Shown here one piece after another: positions 30,708-40,500 of a stretch of DNA of 49,844 nucleotides. The position numbers and the translations under genes are program-made. The DNA comes from an uncultured Lachnospiraceae bacterium (lineage in GTDB: Bacteria; Bacillota; Clostridia; Lachnospirales; Lachnospiraceae), in assembly GCA_910577955.1 (NCBI GenBank), contig CAJTNC010000019.1, positions 1-49,844 of the forward strand. Reading direction: 5' to 3'. How positions within the stretch are numbered: position 1 is the stretch's first letter; each line of letters opens with the position of its first letter. The notes under the pieces were generated by a model. It ran no database searches. It saw only the letters and a program-made list of their open reading frames with translations, and had not been told where the DNA came from.

Positions 30708-30741
30708 AAGAACCGGCCTTTTAAAAAGCCGGTTCTTTTTA
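30708..30741. terminator. Bidirectional terminator
   Basis: AAGAACCGGC and GCCGGTTCTT form a perfect 10-bp stem around CTTTTAAAAA, followed by TTTATTT on the plus strand. It separates the lipoprotein from the convergent ABC operon, whose last gene ends at 30739. Confidence 0.85.
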
Positions 30742-31890
30742 TTTGAGGCTAAAGCGCCTCTCTCTTGCACCCGCCAACAGATCCAGTCCGTACAGCGCTG
30801 CAATATAGAGCAGAAAATACCTGATATATCCGACGTTATGGACAGACTGCAGATAATAAAAGGGCGGGAACAGCTGCTGTATCATTCGGAAGCCCTTTAG
30901 GGATATAAACACAGGGCACAATACCGTCATGGCAAGCATCAAAAGCGGAATGCAGGCGCCAAGTCTCTGAATCGTTCCGCATATTTTCCGGACAAGATTG
31001 CTAAATCCTGTACACGCCGCGCAGTAGAGCGCCATCAACACAAGTTCCCTTTCCGGAGAGATCCAGATCCCGGTGATGAAAAATGCGGCCAGGGCTGCTA
31101 TAGCTCCATCGATCACCGCCGGCAAATGATACAGATACGGAAAAAGTATCCCTGTCCCTGCGGGCATCAGCAAAAAAAGCCTCTTCTCTTTATCCTGTTC
31201 ATAATACAGGGAAGCCGCCAGTCCGCAAAACAGCACCGCCAGCGCCAAAAGCCCCCGCAGAGGAGTCAGCAGATAGTTGGTTTCCGCCTCTGTGTCCGCC
31301 TGATCTTCTCTGTTCCGATAGGAAAACCCAAAAATTCCTCCATCCACTTCGGCCACTCTGTATTCCGCTTTAAGTTCCTCCTCGGAAACCCCCACAGACA
31401 AATCCACCGTAATGTAATTTTTGAAGAGGGCATAGGATAAATACGGATACAGCGCACTGTACAACCGCTCTCTCGCCAACTGCAAAAACACCGTATCCTC
31501 CCGCTCCACCACGGCGACTAAAAATTCCGTCTCACCGGAATCCGAAACATAATCCTCCACGCTTTCTGTAAAGCCCTCTGCAAAGATCCAAGCCGCGTCG
31601 GCTTCTCCTTCACAAACCGCCTGATAAGCCATATCCGCGGAGGATGCCGCAGAGTATCGGAGAATGCTTTTTTCTCCCGTCAGCTCTCCTATCACCTGTT
31701 TTGCCAGATCATCCGTCTCATCTTCCGCACACAACATAATATGGAGTACACCGCTGTCCTCTCCGGCAGCCAAAAGGAGCCCTGCAGCCAGAACCGGGAT
31801 CATGGCAAGAATCACCAGAAAACTATATTTTTTCAGAAGACGTTTATTCAAAAGTAAAAAGAACAAAAACGCTTTTTGCAGATTCTTCAT
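30739..31890 (-). CDS. ABC-2 type exporter permease, second of a pair
   Basis: 383 residues. N-terminal membrane segment about 18-38 (SFLVILAMIPVLAAGLLLAAG), an extracellular domain of about 150 residues, then five or six membrane segments ending near the C-terminus. The domain layout is that of YhgE/Pip-like or ABC-2 family permeases. The start at 31890 has GAGGGG upstream and lies 11 bases after the previous stop. Forms a heterodimer with the gene upstream by position; substrate unknown. Confidence 0.8.
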   Translation of the reverse strand: MKNLQKAFLFFLLLNKRLLKKYSFLVILAMIPVLAAGLLLAAGEDSGVLHIMLCAEDETDDLAKQVIGELTGEKSILRYSAASSADMAYQAVCEGEADAAWIFAEGFTESVEDYVSDSGETEFLVAVVEREDTVFLQLARERLYSALYPYLSYALFKNYITVDLSVGVSEEELKAEYRVAEVDGGIFGFSYRNREDQADTEAETNYLLTPLRGLLALAVLFCGLAASLYYEQDKEKRLFLLMPAGTGILFPYLYHLPAVIDGAIAALAAFFITGIWISPERELVLMALYCAACTGFSNLVRKICGTIQRLGACIPLLMLAMTVLCPVFISLKGFRMIQQLFPPFYYLQSVHNVGYIRYFLLYIAALYGLDLLAGARERRFSLK

Positions 31891-31901
31891 CTCGCCGCCC
31901 C

Positions 31902-33143
31902 TCAGTTTTTCATCAGTTTTCGCTCCCGCACCAACATCGTCAGCCAAAGAAACAAAAACAAACTCATCCCCATACCGATCAGATGCAGGAGCGCCTTCTC
32001 CTGTCCGGCCATGCAGACGTCCAGATACTTGAGGCTCATCCCGGATGGCAAAAAAGCCGATATCCGCTGCATCCCCTCCGGCAAAAAGGAAACCGGATAA
32101 AAGCAGCCGGACAGATATCCCATGCAGACCGCGCCAAGGAACTGCACAAGCACTCCGTTTACTATCCCGGATACTAGTTCAAACAAAAAGAGCTGGAGCG
32201 CCGAGAGCAGCCCCATCACCGGAATTGCCTGTACCACAAGAAAAAGCAATCTCCCTGATCCTCCTTTCTCCCACTCGGGAACAGGCAGCTCCGTAAAATA
32301 GAGCCCCGCAGTCATAATAACCGCTATGACAAACACACTGACTGCCATGAGAGCCAAATAGGACACATACTCCCCCGCCACCTGAATCCACAGCTTCTGC
32401 CCTCTGGCCAAAAGAAACTTTTGGAATGTCAGATCCTCCTTTACAAACAGCGGACTGCAAGCTATGCCCCACAACATAAGAAACAATAACAGCATGGCGC
32501 ACACATAATACCCCTGCAGGGAAAGTTCGTTGGCCAGCCCGACCTCCTGCACCTCGCATACCTCTGCCCGGTCCAGAAATAAGTTTACATAACGCAAATC
32601 AAACTCTTCCGTCGCCTGCTGCAGCTGATCTTCCATACCATATTCTCTCAAAAATCGCTGCATACCGTAAACAGAATTCTGAGTTTCCACTAAAATCGCA
32701 GACATTGATTCCATCAGCTCTCTGATCAGGATGGAAACCATCTCCGCAGAACCGCCCGCCGTCACATAAGTGATCTTTTTATTCTCCCCCCGCATCACGG
32801 ACTCCACAAGCCCCTCCGGAATCACCGCATAGGCTGTGATCTGCCCTCTGTCAAGCTTTTGAACAGCCTCCTTTTCCGACATAGGCAGAAATGTCACTGT
32901 GTAATGTATGGGATCCAGATGTTCCAGAGCGTATATACTGAGTTTCAGATAGGGATCCGACAGATCCCCCACTAGCGCAATCTCCACTTTCTTTTTGTCC
33001 GCGGCATCCTCATCGATCCCCCGGATCGTCAGAAAAAAAAGCGCGACGATCCCCGCAAGGAGAATCGTCGGTATCAAAATAGCCGGAAGCGCTCTCAAAA
33101 CTCTCTTCATCTGTATCCGGATATAGTTTTTAAAATCCTTCAT
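31902..33143 (-). CDS. ABC-2 type exporter permease, first of a pair
   Basis: 413 residues. Membrane segment near the N-terminus (about 15-37, ALPAILIPTILLAGIVALFFL), an extracellular domain (about 45-215), then about five membrane segments. It has the same layout as its downstream neighbour, consistent with duplication. The ATG at 33143 has GGAGGAG directly upstream. Follows the ATPase gene by 14 bases. Confidence 0.82.
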   Translation of the reverse strand: MKDFKNYIRIQMKRVLRALPAILIPTILLAGIVALFFLTIRGIDEDAADKKKVEIALVGDLSDPYLKLSIYALEHLDPIHYTVTFLPMSEKEAVQKLDRGQITAYAVIPEGLVESVMRGENKKITYVTAGGSAEMVSILIRELMESMSAILVETQNSVYGMQRFLREYGMEDQLQQATEEFDLRYVNLFLDRAEVCEVQEVGLANELSLQGYYVCAMLLLFLMLWGIACSPLFVKEDLTFQKFLLARGQKLWIQVAGEYVSYLALMAVSVFVIAVIMTAGLYFTELPVPEWEKGGSGRLLFLVVQAIPVMGLLSALQLFLFELVSGIVNGVLVQFLGAVCMGYLSGCFYPVSFLPEGMQRISAFLPSGMSLKYLDVCMAGQEKALLHLIGMGMSLFLFLWLTMLVRERKLMKN

Positions 33144-33157
33144 ACTCCTCCGCCGCG

Positions 33158-33832
33158 TCAACGCGAAAGCTGATCTGCCAGACGTGACACGTTTCCATCA
33201 TACTCATAGGGGACCAGAAATCCATCTCTTAAAATATACCATCTGTCGCACAGATCAAGTTCCTGTGTATCGTGGGTCGCAAGAATCAGGATCCCGCCCT
33301 CCGCTTTATACCGGCGAAAATAAGCCGCAAGCCGTTCTTTACACACCAGATCCAACGCTGCGGAAGGTTCATCCAACAAGAGGATCCGGGGCGAGTGGGC
33401 TACCGCACATCCGATGGCCAGCCTTTTCTTCATCCCGCCGGACAGTTTGCTCACACGTATTTTGATAAAGTCATCAATCCCCAGCATGGCTAACGCCCCG
33501 TCGGAAAGTTCTCTCTTTAACGTTTCTTTGTCATACCAGAGGCGCAGATTATCCCACGCGGTCAACTCCTCCAAAAGAGGCGTCCCCTGTGGGATATAGC
33601 CGATCAACTCGGCCTGCTGCCTGCGTTTCTGAAAAAGATCTGTCCCATCCAGAAGAAATTCTCCTCCGTCAGGCCGCTGCACGCCTGCAAGGACTGACAG
33701 CAGTGTAGATTTTCCGCTTCCGTTGCTGCCCAGTATCCCTACGCACATTCCCGATTCCGCCGCAAAAGACGCCTGCTTCAACACTGCCTTTTTCCGATAC
33801 TTTTTTTGTATCTGCCTTACCTCTATTTTCAT
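33158..33832 (-). CDS. ABC transporter ATP-binding protein
   Basis: 224 residues. GSNGSGKST, LSGGMKKRLAIGCAVA and ILLLDEPSAALD, then LATHDTQEL are visible. Short ATPase without the C-terminal extension, as in ABC-2 exporters. The ATG at 33832 is 2 bases after the stop of the upstream gene (TGAGTATG), with no separate ribosome binding site, so coupling is likely. Confidence 0.92.
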   Translation of the reverse strand: MKIEVRQIQKKYRKKAVLKQASFAAESGMCVGILGSNGSGKSTLLSVLAGVQRPDGGEFLLDGTDLFQKRRQQAELIGYIPQGTPLLEELTAWDNLRLWYDKETLKRELSDGALAMLGIDDFIKIRVSKLSGGMKKRLAIGCAVAHSPRILLLDEPSAALDLVCKERLAAYFRRYKAEGGILILATHDTQELDLCDRWYILRDGFLVPYEYDGNVSRLADQLSR

Positions 33833-33834
33833 AC

Positions 33835-35400
33835 TCACATATACCAGTCAAGAATATCTTCCAGTTTATAAACGATATCTCTCGGCAGCGCCGTCTCTTT
33901 TAAGTGTTCTATCAATCTGTCCGTATCCACACTGTCCAGCCAGTCTAACACATCCCTCTCGTCCTCTATCATAATAACATCGCCCTTTTTCGGGATACTG
34001 ACTTCCTTTCCTTCGTCTATCTTCATATTCCAGCCCAACGAGACTACTTCTTCCTCGTCATCCATCAACCGGATATCCGCATTTCTGCTCTGTTCGTCCA
34101 CATCAAGCGTCACGGTAAGTACGTATCCCCCCAAAAAACGCCCGTCTATGCCAAGCATATCCTCCAGTTCTTCCAGCGCAAAGATCACCGTTCCGCTCAC
34201 ATTTCCCTTCCTGACCGCCTTTTTGTCAAAGTTTTCCACTCGGAATTCCACTTCTTCCGATCCGTAATAGCTGTCTGTCTCCAACACAAAGTCCGCGTTG
34301 ATCAGACCGCCGGATTCTTCTCCTTCTCCCTCGAGCAAAAAACCGACGCCGTCCGCATCGCAGACAACCTCATAACCGATATTCTTTCCTTTTTGCAGAC
34401 CCACACAGCAGAATCTGTCATCTCCCATTTTCACCTGCATTCCGATGATGCTGCCCTTGTTGTCCGTATATATTGTCAGGACAATATCATCATACAGGTC
34501 GATATCCTCCGCGTCGTCTAAAGCTTCATCCAACAGATTTCTGTACTCATCGTAAAGGTAGTCAAAACCTTCCAGATCAGAAAGGTTTTTCATGATCCGG
34601 CGCAGTTCCTCGTCATTTTTCATCTCCTTCACAACTGCCTTCGAGATATCCCTCAGTGTCCTTGATTTGATCACAGTCCGCAGAGCCGTACATTTTTGAT
34701 CCACATCTCCCGCATGCAGGGTTTCTCTGCTTTTCTCCACATCCTCGATGCCGGAGAGCGCCAGCGTACCGTATTTATACAGCAGTCTCTCCACTTCTTC
34801 CCTCTCGGGATAGCACGCATATAGCGTTTCAAAATACCCGATGATATCTCCGTCATCCATATAATATGACAATTCGTCCAGATACTCATCGAGATCCACA
34901 CATGCATATTTGTCGGAGAGAACCGGAATCTGTAAATAAGCCGTCTCATCCGCCATATCCGCAATACTGTTTGCAGAAAGCAGCTCGTCCTCCCCAAGCT
35001 TCAGCGCAAGATTCCCGCTGATGACCTCATCTTTCACGGAAAACTCTGTGGCCACGCTCACCTGTTCCAACCACGCCAGATCATCCAGATAATCCAGATC
35101 CCCGAAAGCTGCCGCGCTCTCAAGCAGTTCTATACCCTCATCCCCAAACCTTACTGTGAGTTCACCACTGACACTACTGTCACTAATATCGCTGTCTCCT
35201 TTGACCAGCCTGCCATACCACTCCGCAAGCATCTGCGACTCTTCCCGCACATATTTTTTCATAGTGTACTGGAAATATTTTTCAGGGGAATAAAACGTCC
35301 TCTTAAAAAAATCTGTTCCGGAAATGGCTATGATGCCGACTGCCAGAACTAATATGGGAATCAAAATCAAAAATTTCTTTCTGCAATTCACACAAAACAT
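33835..35400 (-). CDS. Large membrane-anchored protein of an ABC exporter operon, function unknown
   Basis: 521 residues. A short cytoplasmic start (FCVNCRKK), one membrane segment (about 9-28, FLILIPILVLAVGIIAISG), then a large extracellular, strongly acidic domain with many Asp/Glu (for example YDEYRNLLDEALDDAEDIDLYDD). No known catalytic motif is seen. First gene of a four-gene unit with an ATPase and two permeases, so it may be the extracellular partner of that exporter. Proteins of this kind occur next to ABC-2 genes in other Lachnospiraceae; I recall a DUF6583-type family but cannot verify it. Confidence 0.7.
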   Translation of the reverse strand: MFCVNCRKKFLILIPILVLAVGIIAISGTDFFKRTFYSPEKYFQYTMKKYVREESQMLAEWYGRLVKGDSDISDSSVSGELTVRFGDEGIELLESAAAFGDLDYLDDLAWLEQVSVATEFSVKDEVISGNLALKLGEDELLSANSIADMADETAYLQIPVLSDKYACVDLDEYLDELSYYMDDGDIIGYFETLYACYPEREEVERLLYKYGTLALSGIEDVEKSRETLHAGDVDQKCTALRTVIKSRTLRDISKAVVKEMKNDEELRRIMKNLSDLEGFDYLYDEYRNLLDEALDDAEDIDLYDDIVLTIYTDNKGSIIGMQVKMGDDRFCCVGLQKGKNIGYEVVCDADGVGFLLEGEGEESGGLINADFVLETDSYYGSEEVEFRVENFDKKAVRKGNVSGTVIFALEELEDMLGIDGRFLGGYVLTVTLDVDEQSRNADIRLMDDEEEVVSLGWNMKIDEGKEVSIPKKGDVIMIEDERDVLDWLDSVDTDRLIEHLKETALPRDIVYKLEDILDWYM

Positions 35401-35451
35401 ATCCCTCTCCCCTGTATAAATCCATCGTTTTTTCTTCAGTCTCCGTTTATC

Positions 35452-35480
35452 ATTATACCGTAAAACAGGGGGAATGGCAA
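35452..35480 (-). promoter_or_regulatory. SigA promoter of the four-gene ABC-2 unit
   Basis: TTGCCA (35475-35480), 17 bp, TATAAT (35452-35457) on the minus strand, 52 bases before the first start codon. Confidence 0.8.
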
Positions 35481-35505
35481 CTTCCCGGAATGCTAATGCC
35501 CTTTC

Positions 35506-37413
35506 TTACAACCCCGCCGCAATGGTATATCCCTCCATCGTCGCCTCCTGAATCTTGCGAGGTTTCTCGCAGTCCCCGATCATATAGGTCTCCGGCGTGA
35601 TTCCGTAAAAACTCTCCGCAGTCCTCTTATCCGCGCGCACGCCGGCGGCGATGATCACCGTATCTGCGGAAAGCATGATTTCTTTTCCTTCCCTGTCTTT
35701 TACAAAGACGCCGGCAGGCGTGATCTCCTGACAATTTGTCTGTAACATAACCCGCAGCCTCTCCGCCTCGTCCATCTTGTGGCGAAGGCCGATCTTATAG
35801 AGCATATTGCCCTGAGCCGCCAGCTCATCTGTCATCTCCACGACCGTCACATTCTTTTTCTTTAGAAGGGACAGTTCCAGTCCGATCTCCGCACCGATCG
35901 TTCCGCCGCCGATGATGACCACATTTTCTCCGATCTTCTCCTCATGTTCGATGGCTTCATAAAAACCTATCACATTCGGACTGTCGATCCCCTTGATCGG
36001 TGGTTTTGCGGGAAGCGCTCCCACCGCTATGATCAGAGCGTCCGGCTGTAATGCCCGAATCATCTCAGGCGTCGCCTCCGTGTTTAACCGCAAGTCGATA
36101 TCCGACTTTCCTATCTGGATTTTCAGATATTCCAGATAATCCCTTACTTCCACCTTGAAATGCTCCATAGCCACATAGTGGATCGCTCCGCCGATATGAT
36201 CCCGCTTCTCAAGCAGAATCACCTCATGGCCCCTCTCCTTTGCCGTAAGAGCCGCCCTGCATCCCGCCGGACCTGCCCCGACGATCACGATCCGCCTCCT
36301 GCTCTCCGCCTTCGGAAGTTTCTTAGGCACCCAGCTCTCATTCGTATAGCGCGGATTCACGGAGCACCCCACATTGCGTCTGTTTGTGGAAATGTGATAA
36401 CACTGCAGGCAGCGCAGACAGGGTACGATGTCCTCCGGTCTGCCCTCCAACGCCTTGATCGGCCAATCGGGATCCGCCACCAGAGGTCTTGCAAGGGCCA
36501 CCAGATCCGCTGCGCCCTCCGCCAAGATCCGTTCCGCCTCATCCGGATTCATGATCGCCCCCACAACGGAAACGAGAATATCCACATTCTCTTTGATCGC
36601 CTTCGCGTACTTCACGTTCAGTCCGTGCTCGGTAAAGTTGGTGGAAGCGGTATACACATTCGCCTCGTGCTCGATATCCAGTCCGCAGGAGACCTGCACC
36701 ACATCGATATATTTCTGCGCCTCCTTCACAAAGGTCAGCACATCCTCAAAACTGATGCCGCCTAGCATATATTCGTTGGCGGATATCCGCATTTCTATCG
36801 GGAAATAAGGCCCTACGGCTTCCCGCACCTCCCGAAGGACCCGCAGCGGAAATTTCATGCGGTTCTCGATGGAACCGCCGTATTCATCGGTCCTTTTATT
36901 GAACAGCGGCGACAAAAATTCCGGCACAAGCCAGCCGTGCCCAAAATGCAGGAAGATCATATCAAATCCCACATCTCTGGCATCCTTCGCCGTTTTCGCA
37001 TATCCGGCCGCCACCTCCTCCATCATGGCTTCGTCCATCTCCCTTACTTCCACGCCATCCTCCCGCACGTAGCCGGTGGGGCCGATGGCGAAATCTCCGG
37101 ATTCTACTCTGGCATACTGTCCTGCATGGGCAATCTCTATGGAAGCCTTCGCGCCGCCCTGATGGGCGATCAGCACTCTCTGTCTGGTTTTCTCCACCTG
37201 ATACTTTGAGAAAGCGTAGGGCTGCCCCGCCGATTCCCAAGAGGATTTTCCCGGCTGCGTGATAACGGAACCGGCGACCACCACCCCGGGGCGTCCCAAT
37301 GCCTTCTCCGCAAAAACCTGCCCCATAGGATTTGCAATAATGCGGTTGCTCACCATGATGGAATTTATCTTCAGGGGCGAAAATAAATGGGGATATCTCA
37401 AATTCATACTCAT
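35506..37413 (-). CDS. Enoate-reductase-like FMN/4Fe-4S/FAD oxidoreductase (old yellow enzyme family)
   Basis: 635 residues. Residues 1-340 form the FMN-binding TIM barrel with HLFSPLKINSIMVSNRIIANPMG, HAGQYAR and HFGHGWLVPEFLSPLFNKRTDEYGGS. A 4Fe-4S cluster site follows: C-x2-C-x2-C-x11-C in CLRCLQC...C. The C-terminal half binds FAD/NAD: RIVIVGAGPAGCRAALTAKERG and NVVIIGGGTIGAEIGLELS. This architecture is shared by 2,4-dienoyl-CoA reductase, enoate reductase and the Bai enzymes of bile-acid metabolism; the natural substrate is an activated C=C bond, unknown here. It closes the beta-glucoside PTS operon, so reduction of an aglycone is plausible. Start 37413 has AAAGGAG 7 nt upstream. Confidence 0.88.
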   Translation of the reverse strand: MSMNLRYPHLFSPLKINSIMVSNRIIANPMGQVFAEKALGRPGVVVAGSVITQPGKSSWESAGQPYAFSKYQVEKTRQRVLIAHQGGAKASIEIAHAGQYARVESGDFAIGPTGYVREDGVEVREMDEAMMEEVAAGYAKTAKDARDVGFDMIFLHFGHGWLVPEFLSPLFNKRTDEYGGSIENRMKFPLRVLREVREAVGPYFPIEMRISANEYMLGGISFEDVLTFVKEAQKYIDVVQVSCGLDIEHEANVYTASTNFTEHGLNVKYAKAIKENVDILVSVVGAIMNPDEAERILAEGAADLVALARPLVADPDWPIKALEGRPEDIVPCLRCLQCYHISTNRRNVGCSVNPRYTNESWVPKKLPKAESRRRIVIVGAGPAGCRAALTAKERGHEVILLEKRDHIGGAIHYVAMEHFKVEVRDYLEYLKIQIGKSDIDLRLNTEATPEMIRALQPDALIIAVGALPAKPPIKGIDSPNVIGFYEAIEHEEKIGENVVIIGGGTIGAEIGLELSLLKKKNVTVVEMTDELAAQGNMLYKIGLRHKMDEAERLRVMLQTNCQEITPAGVFVKDREGKEIMLSADTVIIAAGVRADKRTAESFYGITPETYMIGDCEKPRKIQEATMEGYTIAAGL

Positions 37414-37425
37414 ATATATTCTCCT

Positions 37426-38835
37426 TTAATTCAAATCTTCTCCGTTTGAAGCAATCACTTTTTGATACCAAGCGAAGGAATCTTTCTTGCTTCGCTCAAG
37501 CGTTCCGTTTCCGTCGTTATCTCGGTTTACATAAATAAACCCATAGCGTTTCTTCATCTCTCCGGTTCCTGCGGACACCAGATCGATACAGCCCCACGGC
37601 GTATAGCCCATGAGCTCCACACCATCTTCCTCCACTGCCAGTTTCATCTGCTTGATGTGATCCCGCAGATAGGCGATGCGGTAGTCATCGTGAATGCTGC
37701 CGTCCTGCTCCACTTTGTCCGCCGCGCCCAGACCGTTTTCCACCACGAATAATGGGATCTGATAACGGTCGTAGAGATGATTCAGCGCCAGCCTAAGCCC
37801 CACCGGATCCACGGTCCAGCCCCAGTCTGAAGCTTCCAGATAAGGATTTTTTACCGTGTGCAGCATATTCCCCGGCGTCATATCCCGATCCATTTGATGG
37901 GACGCCACGTTGGAGTTGTAGTAGCTGAACCCGATATAATCCACGGTTCCGTTTTTCAGTGCCGCCGCATCTTCGGGCGTCTGCTCCAACACCACCCCTT
38001 TTCTTTCAAAAAACTTGTTCGCTTTGGCTGAATAATATCCCCGCACCTGCACGTCACTGAACAGATAATGGACATCGATGGCTTCCATGCACTTCACCTG
38101 ATCCAGAGGGTTGCATGTCTCCCCGTAAAATGTCGGGTAGAGCATCATCATACCGATCCGGAAATCCGGATCGATCTCATGGCCCAGTTTCACCGCTTTG
38201 GCGCTCGCCACAAACATGTGATGAGCCGCCTGATAAATAGTCTGATAAAAATCTTCCCCTTCTTCCGGCCTGATTCCCGCGGCCATCTCCGGCTTCAGCA
38301 CGATCACATTGATCTCATTGAACGTCATCCAGTATTTCACTTTGTTCCGGTAACGCTTAAAGATCGTCTCACAAAACCGGATATAGTGATCTATCATCTC
38401 CCGACTGCGCCAGCTTCCGATGGTCTCCGCCAGATGATAGGGCGTCTCATAGTGCGAGATGGTCACGACCGGTTCAATCCCGTATTTCAGACATTCCTCA
38501 AACAGATCGTCATAAAACGCAAGCCCCTTTTCGTTTGGTATCAGTTCATCGCCATTCGGAAAGATGCGCGTCCAGTTGATAGAAGTCCGGAAACACCGAA
38601 AACCCATCTCCGCAAAAAGGGCAATGTCTTCTTTATAGTGATGGTAAAAATCGATGGCCGTATGACTCGGGTAATACTTTCCGGAGATGATCCCTCTCGT
38701 ATATTCCCGCTCTCTATCCACCGCACCGGCCGTAAAGCAGTCTGCGGTGCTGACGCCTTTTCCATCCTCTCTGTATGCGCCCTCACATTGGTTGGCAGCC
38801 ACCGCGCCGCCCCACAGGAAATTTTTCTGCAGCAT
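37426..38835 (-). CDS. 6-phospho-beta-glucosidase, glycoside hydrolase family 1
   Basis: 469 residues, normal GH1 length. It splits PTS-imported phospho-beta-glucosides into glucose-6-phosphate and aglycone or glucose. Landmarks: FLWGGAVAANQCEGAY at the start, CFRTSINWTRIFPNGDE, the acid/base motif WMTFNEINV (about 170-178) and the nucleophile motif LFVVENGLG (about 365-373). Ser/Lys-type phosphate-binding residues near SxxKK..YGFIYV (KKRYGFIYVNRD) fit the phospho-enzyme. It lies between the PTS EIIC gene and the oxidoreductase. Confidence 0.93.
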   Translation of the reverse strand: MLQKNFLWGGAVAANQCEGAYREDGKGVSTADCFTAGAVDREREYTRGIISGKYYPSHTAIDFYHHYKEDIALFAEMGFRCFRTSINWTRIFPNGDELIPNEKGLAFYDDLFEECLKYGIEPVVTISHYETPYHLAETIGSWRSREMIDHYIRFCETIFKRYRNKVKYWMTFNEINVIVLKPEMAAGIRPEEGEDFYQTIYQAAHHMFVASAKAVKLGHEIDPDFRIGMMMLYPTFYGETCNPLDQVKCMEAIDVHYLFSDVQVRGYYSAKANKFFERKGVVLEQTPEDAAALKNGTVDYIGFSYYNSNVASHQMDRDMTPGNMLHTVKNPYLEASDWGWTVDPVGLRLALNHLYDRYQIPLFVVENGLGAADKVEQDGSIHDDYRIAYLRDHIKQMKLAVEEDGVELMGYTPWGCIDLVSAGTGEMKKRYGFIYVNRDNDGNGTLERSKKDSFAWYQKVIASNGEDLN

Positions 38836-38860
38836 AATAATACGTCTCCCTTCTTCGCCA

Positions 38861-38895
38861 TAAGGGAGAAGAGATCAAAATCCCTTCTCCCCTTA
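38861..38895 (-). other. Intercistronic hairpin between EIIC and phospho-beta-glucosidase genes
   Basis: TAAGGGGAGAAG and CTTCTCCCTTA pair over 11 bp with one bulge, loop of 12 nt, no T-run. Probably an mRNA stabiliser or attenuating element at the operon's middle. Confidence 0.5.
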
Positions 38896-38915
38896 TCCTG
38901 TCTTTTACTGTCTGT

Positions 38916-40166
38916 CTATTCCTTGCCTTCTTCTTTACAGATCTGACGATCCACCATTTTAAAGAACGGGAACCAGATCGCTGTAGTGATCAAAACGAGC
39001 ACCACTTGTAAGATCGCGGTGGGTACACCCTGTGCCAAAAAACCTGATACAAACTGCGGCATCGTCCAGTTTACCATTGTTCCGCTCAGGCGCGGCGTGA
39101 TGCCGAGAGCAATAGAACAGTAACTGATGCTGGTGCAGATGATCGGACTGATCACATAGGGGATGAACAGCAGCGGGTTCAGCATGATCGGAATACCGAA
39201 TAACAACGGCTCGTTGATGCCGAAGATAGCCGGTACGATGGACATTCTCCCAAGCGTCTTCATCCGTTTGCTCTTTGCCAAAAACGCCATCAGGAAAGCG
39301 AGCCCGAAAGTACAGCCTATCCCGCCCGGCTGGCAAAGCACCGAGAAAGAATCAATGATGATGTTCGGCAGAGCCTCCCCCGCCGCAAGGGCTGCCAGAT
39401 TCTGCTCGGAAGCTGCCATAGTGAGCGGCGTAAAAATGCTCAGGATAGAATTTCCGTGAATACCGCAGAACATAAACAGGGTACACAAAATCTGCATCAC
39501 CAGATAGGACGGGAAGGACAATCCGAAACTCTGAAGCGGCGTCTGTATAAAGCTGTAGATCACCTGATGGATGCAGCCGAAACTCGTCTTAGCCATGAGT
39601 GTGCTGACCGCGATGGCCACGACTGCGCTGATCACAGTGGGAACCAACGCCTTAAAAGATTCCTCCACCATAGGCGGCACACCTTCCGGCATGTGGATAT
39701 AGATTCCCTTGTCCTCCATCACTTTATGTAAACGAACCACTAACACCGTCACGATCATGCAGGTGAAAAGTCCCGGAAATCCTAACCACTGCTCCGGAAT
39801 ATTCGTGTATAACTCCGTGGGTGTCAGAATCAAAAATGACATCAGTGTCGCAATTGCGCTTGGCAGAGGAGCCATACCAAGCTTACTGGCGTACTGGTAG
39901 GGCAGTACAAACGCGATGTACAGTGTGATAATGCTCAAAGTCAACGACTGCAGCGTCATAAAAATAACGTTAAGACCTGTGCTCCCCACAAAACCCTGCC
40001 AAACCGGAATATCCAGAAACGCCCCCAGACAGGCGAAGGATCCGATCATGATCACTGGCAGTAATATCTGAAATGTCGCTCCCAGCGCGCTCAAAAATTT
40101 GATCTGGCTGATCTTATTTGCCAACGGCATCAGCCTCTGCTGCAATTTATCCATAAATTGATTCAT
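38916..40166 (-). CDS. PTS EIIC component, cellobiose/beta-glucoside (CelB) type
   Basis: 416 residues, about ten membrane segments. The membrane channel for sugar uptake with phosphorylation. Typical stretches: MPLANKISQIKFLSALGATFQILLPVIMIGSFACL and, in the second half, MSIVPAIFGINEPLLFGIPIMLNPLLFIPYVI with the conserved NEPLLFG glutamate. GGAGAGAGA precedes the ATG. Works with the EIIB and EIIA genes just upstream. Confidence 0.95.
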   Translation of the reverse strand: MNQFMDKLQQRLMPLANKISQIKFLSALGATFQILLPVIMIGSFACLGAFLDIPVWQGFVGSTGLNVIFMTLQSLTLSIITLYIAFVLPYQYASKLGMAPLPSAIATLMSFLILTPTELYTNIPEQWLGFPGLFTCMIVTVLVVRLHKVMEDKGIYIHMPEGVPPMVEESFKALVPTVISAVVAIAVSTLMAKTSFGCIHQVIYSFIQTPLQSFGLSFPSYLVMQILCTLFMFCGIHGNSILSIFTPLTMAASEQNLAALAAGEALPNIIIDSFSVLCQPGGIGCTFGLAFLMAFLAKSKRMKTLGRMSIVPAIFGINEPLLFGIPIMLNPLLFIPYVISPIICTSISYCSIALGITPRLSGTMVNWTMPQFVSGFLAQGVPTAILQVVLVLITTAIWFPFFKMVDRQICKEEGKE

Positions 40167-40191
40167 TTTCTCTCTCCTTTGTTTTTGTTTT

Positions 40192-40500
40192 CTATTTTTC
40201 TGCTATCCGTATCGCATCCTCCAGAATCTTGGCGCCGTTCATCATGCCAAAGTCCATCGGGGCGATGACGCTGATCTTTTCCGCCTGTTCCGGAAAACTC
40301 TTTGCCGCCGCATCCCTCTTGAACGCAAGCTGCGGTCCGAAAAGGATCACATCCTTATCATCGATGAAATTTTCAAGCTGGGTAAAGGGATAAGCTGCGA
40401 TTTCTGCTTCGATTCCTTTGTCCTGTGCGGCCGCTGCCATCTTTTTTACCACCATTCCGGTGCTTGCCCCGTTCTCACATACCAACGCTATCTTATACAT
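40192..40500 (-). CDS. PTS EIIB component, lactose/cellobiose type
   Basis: 102 residues. The phosphocysteine is in IALVCENGASTGMVVKKM (Cys about 8). The cytoplasmic carrier passes phosphate to the incoming sugar at EIIC. The start overlaps the EIIA stop by 8 bases (ATGTATAA), so the two are translationally coupled. Confidence 0.95.
   Translation of the reverse strand: MYKIALVCENGASTGMVVKKMAAAAQDKGIEAEIAAYPFTQLENFIDDKDVILFGPQLAFKRDAAAKSFPEQAEKISVIAPMDFGMMNGAKILEDAIRIAEK

Noticed and set aside
38068..38946. 292-codon plus-strand open frame
   Set aside because: Antisense to the phospho-beta-glucosidase and the EIIC end; no ribosome binding site and no family resemblance.
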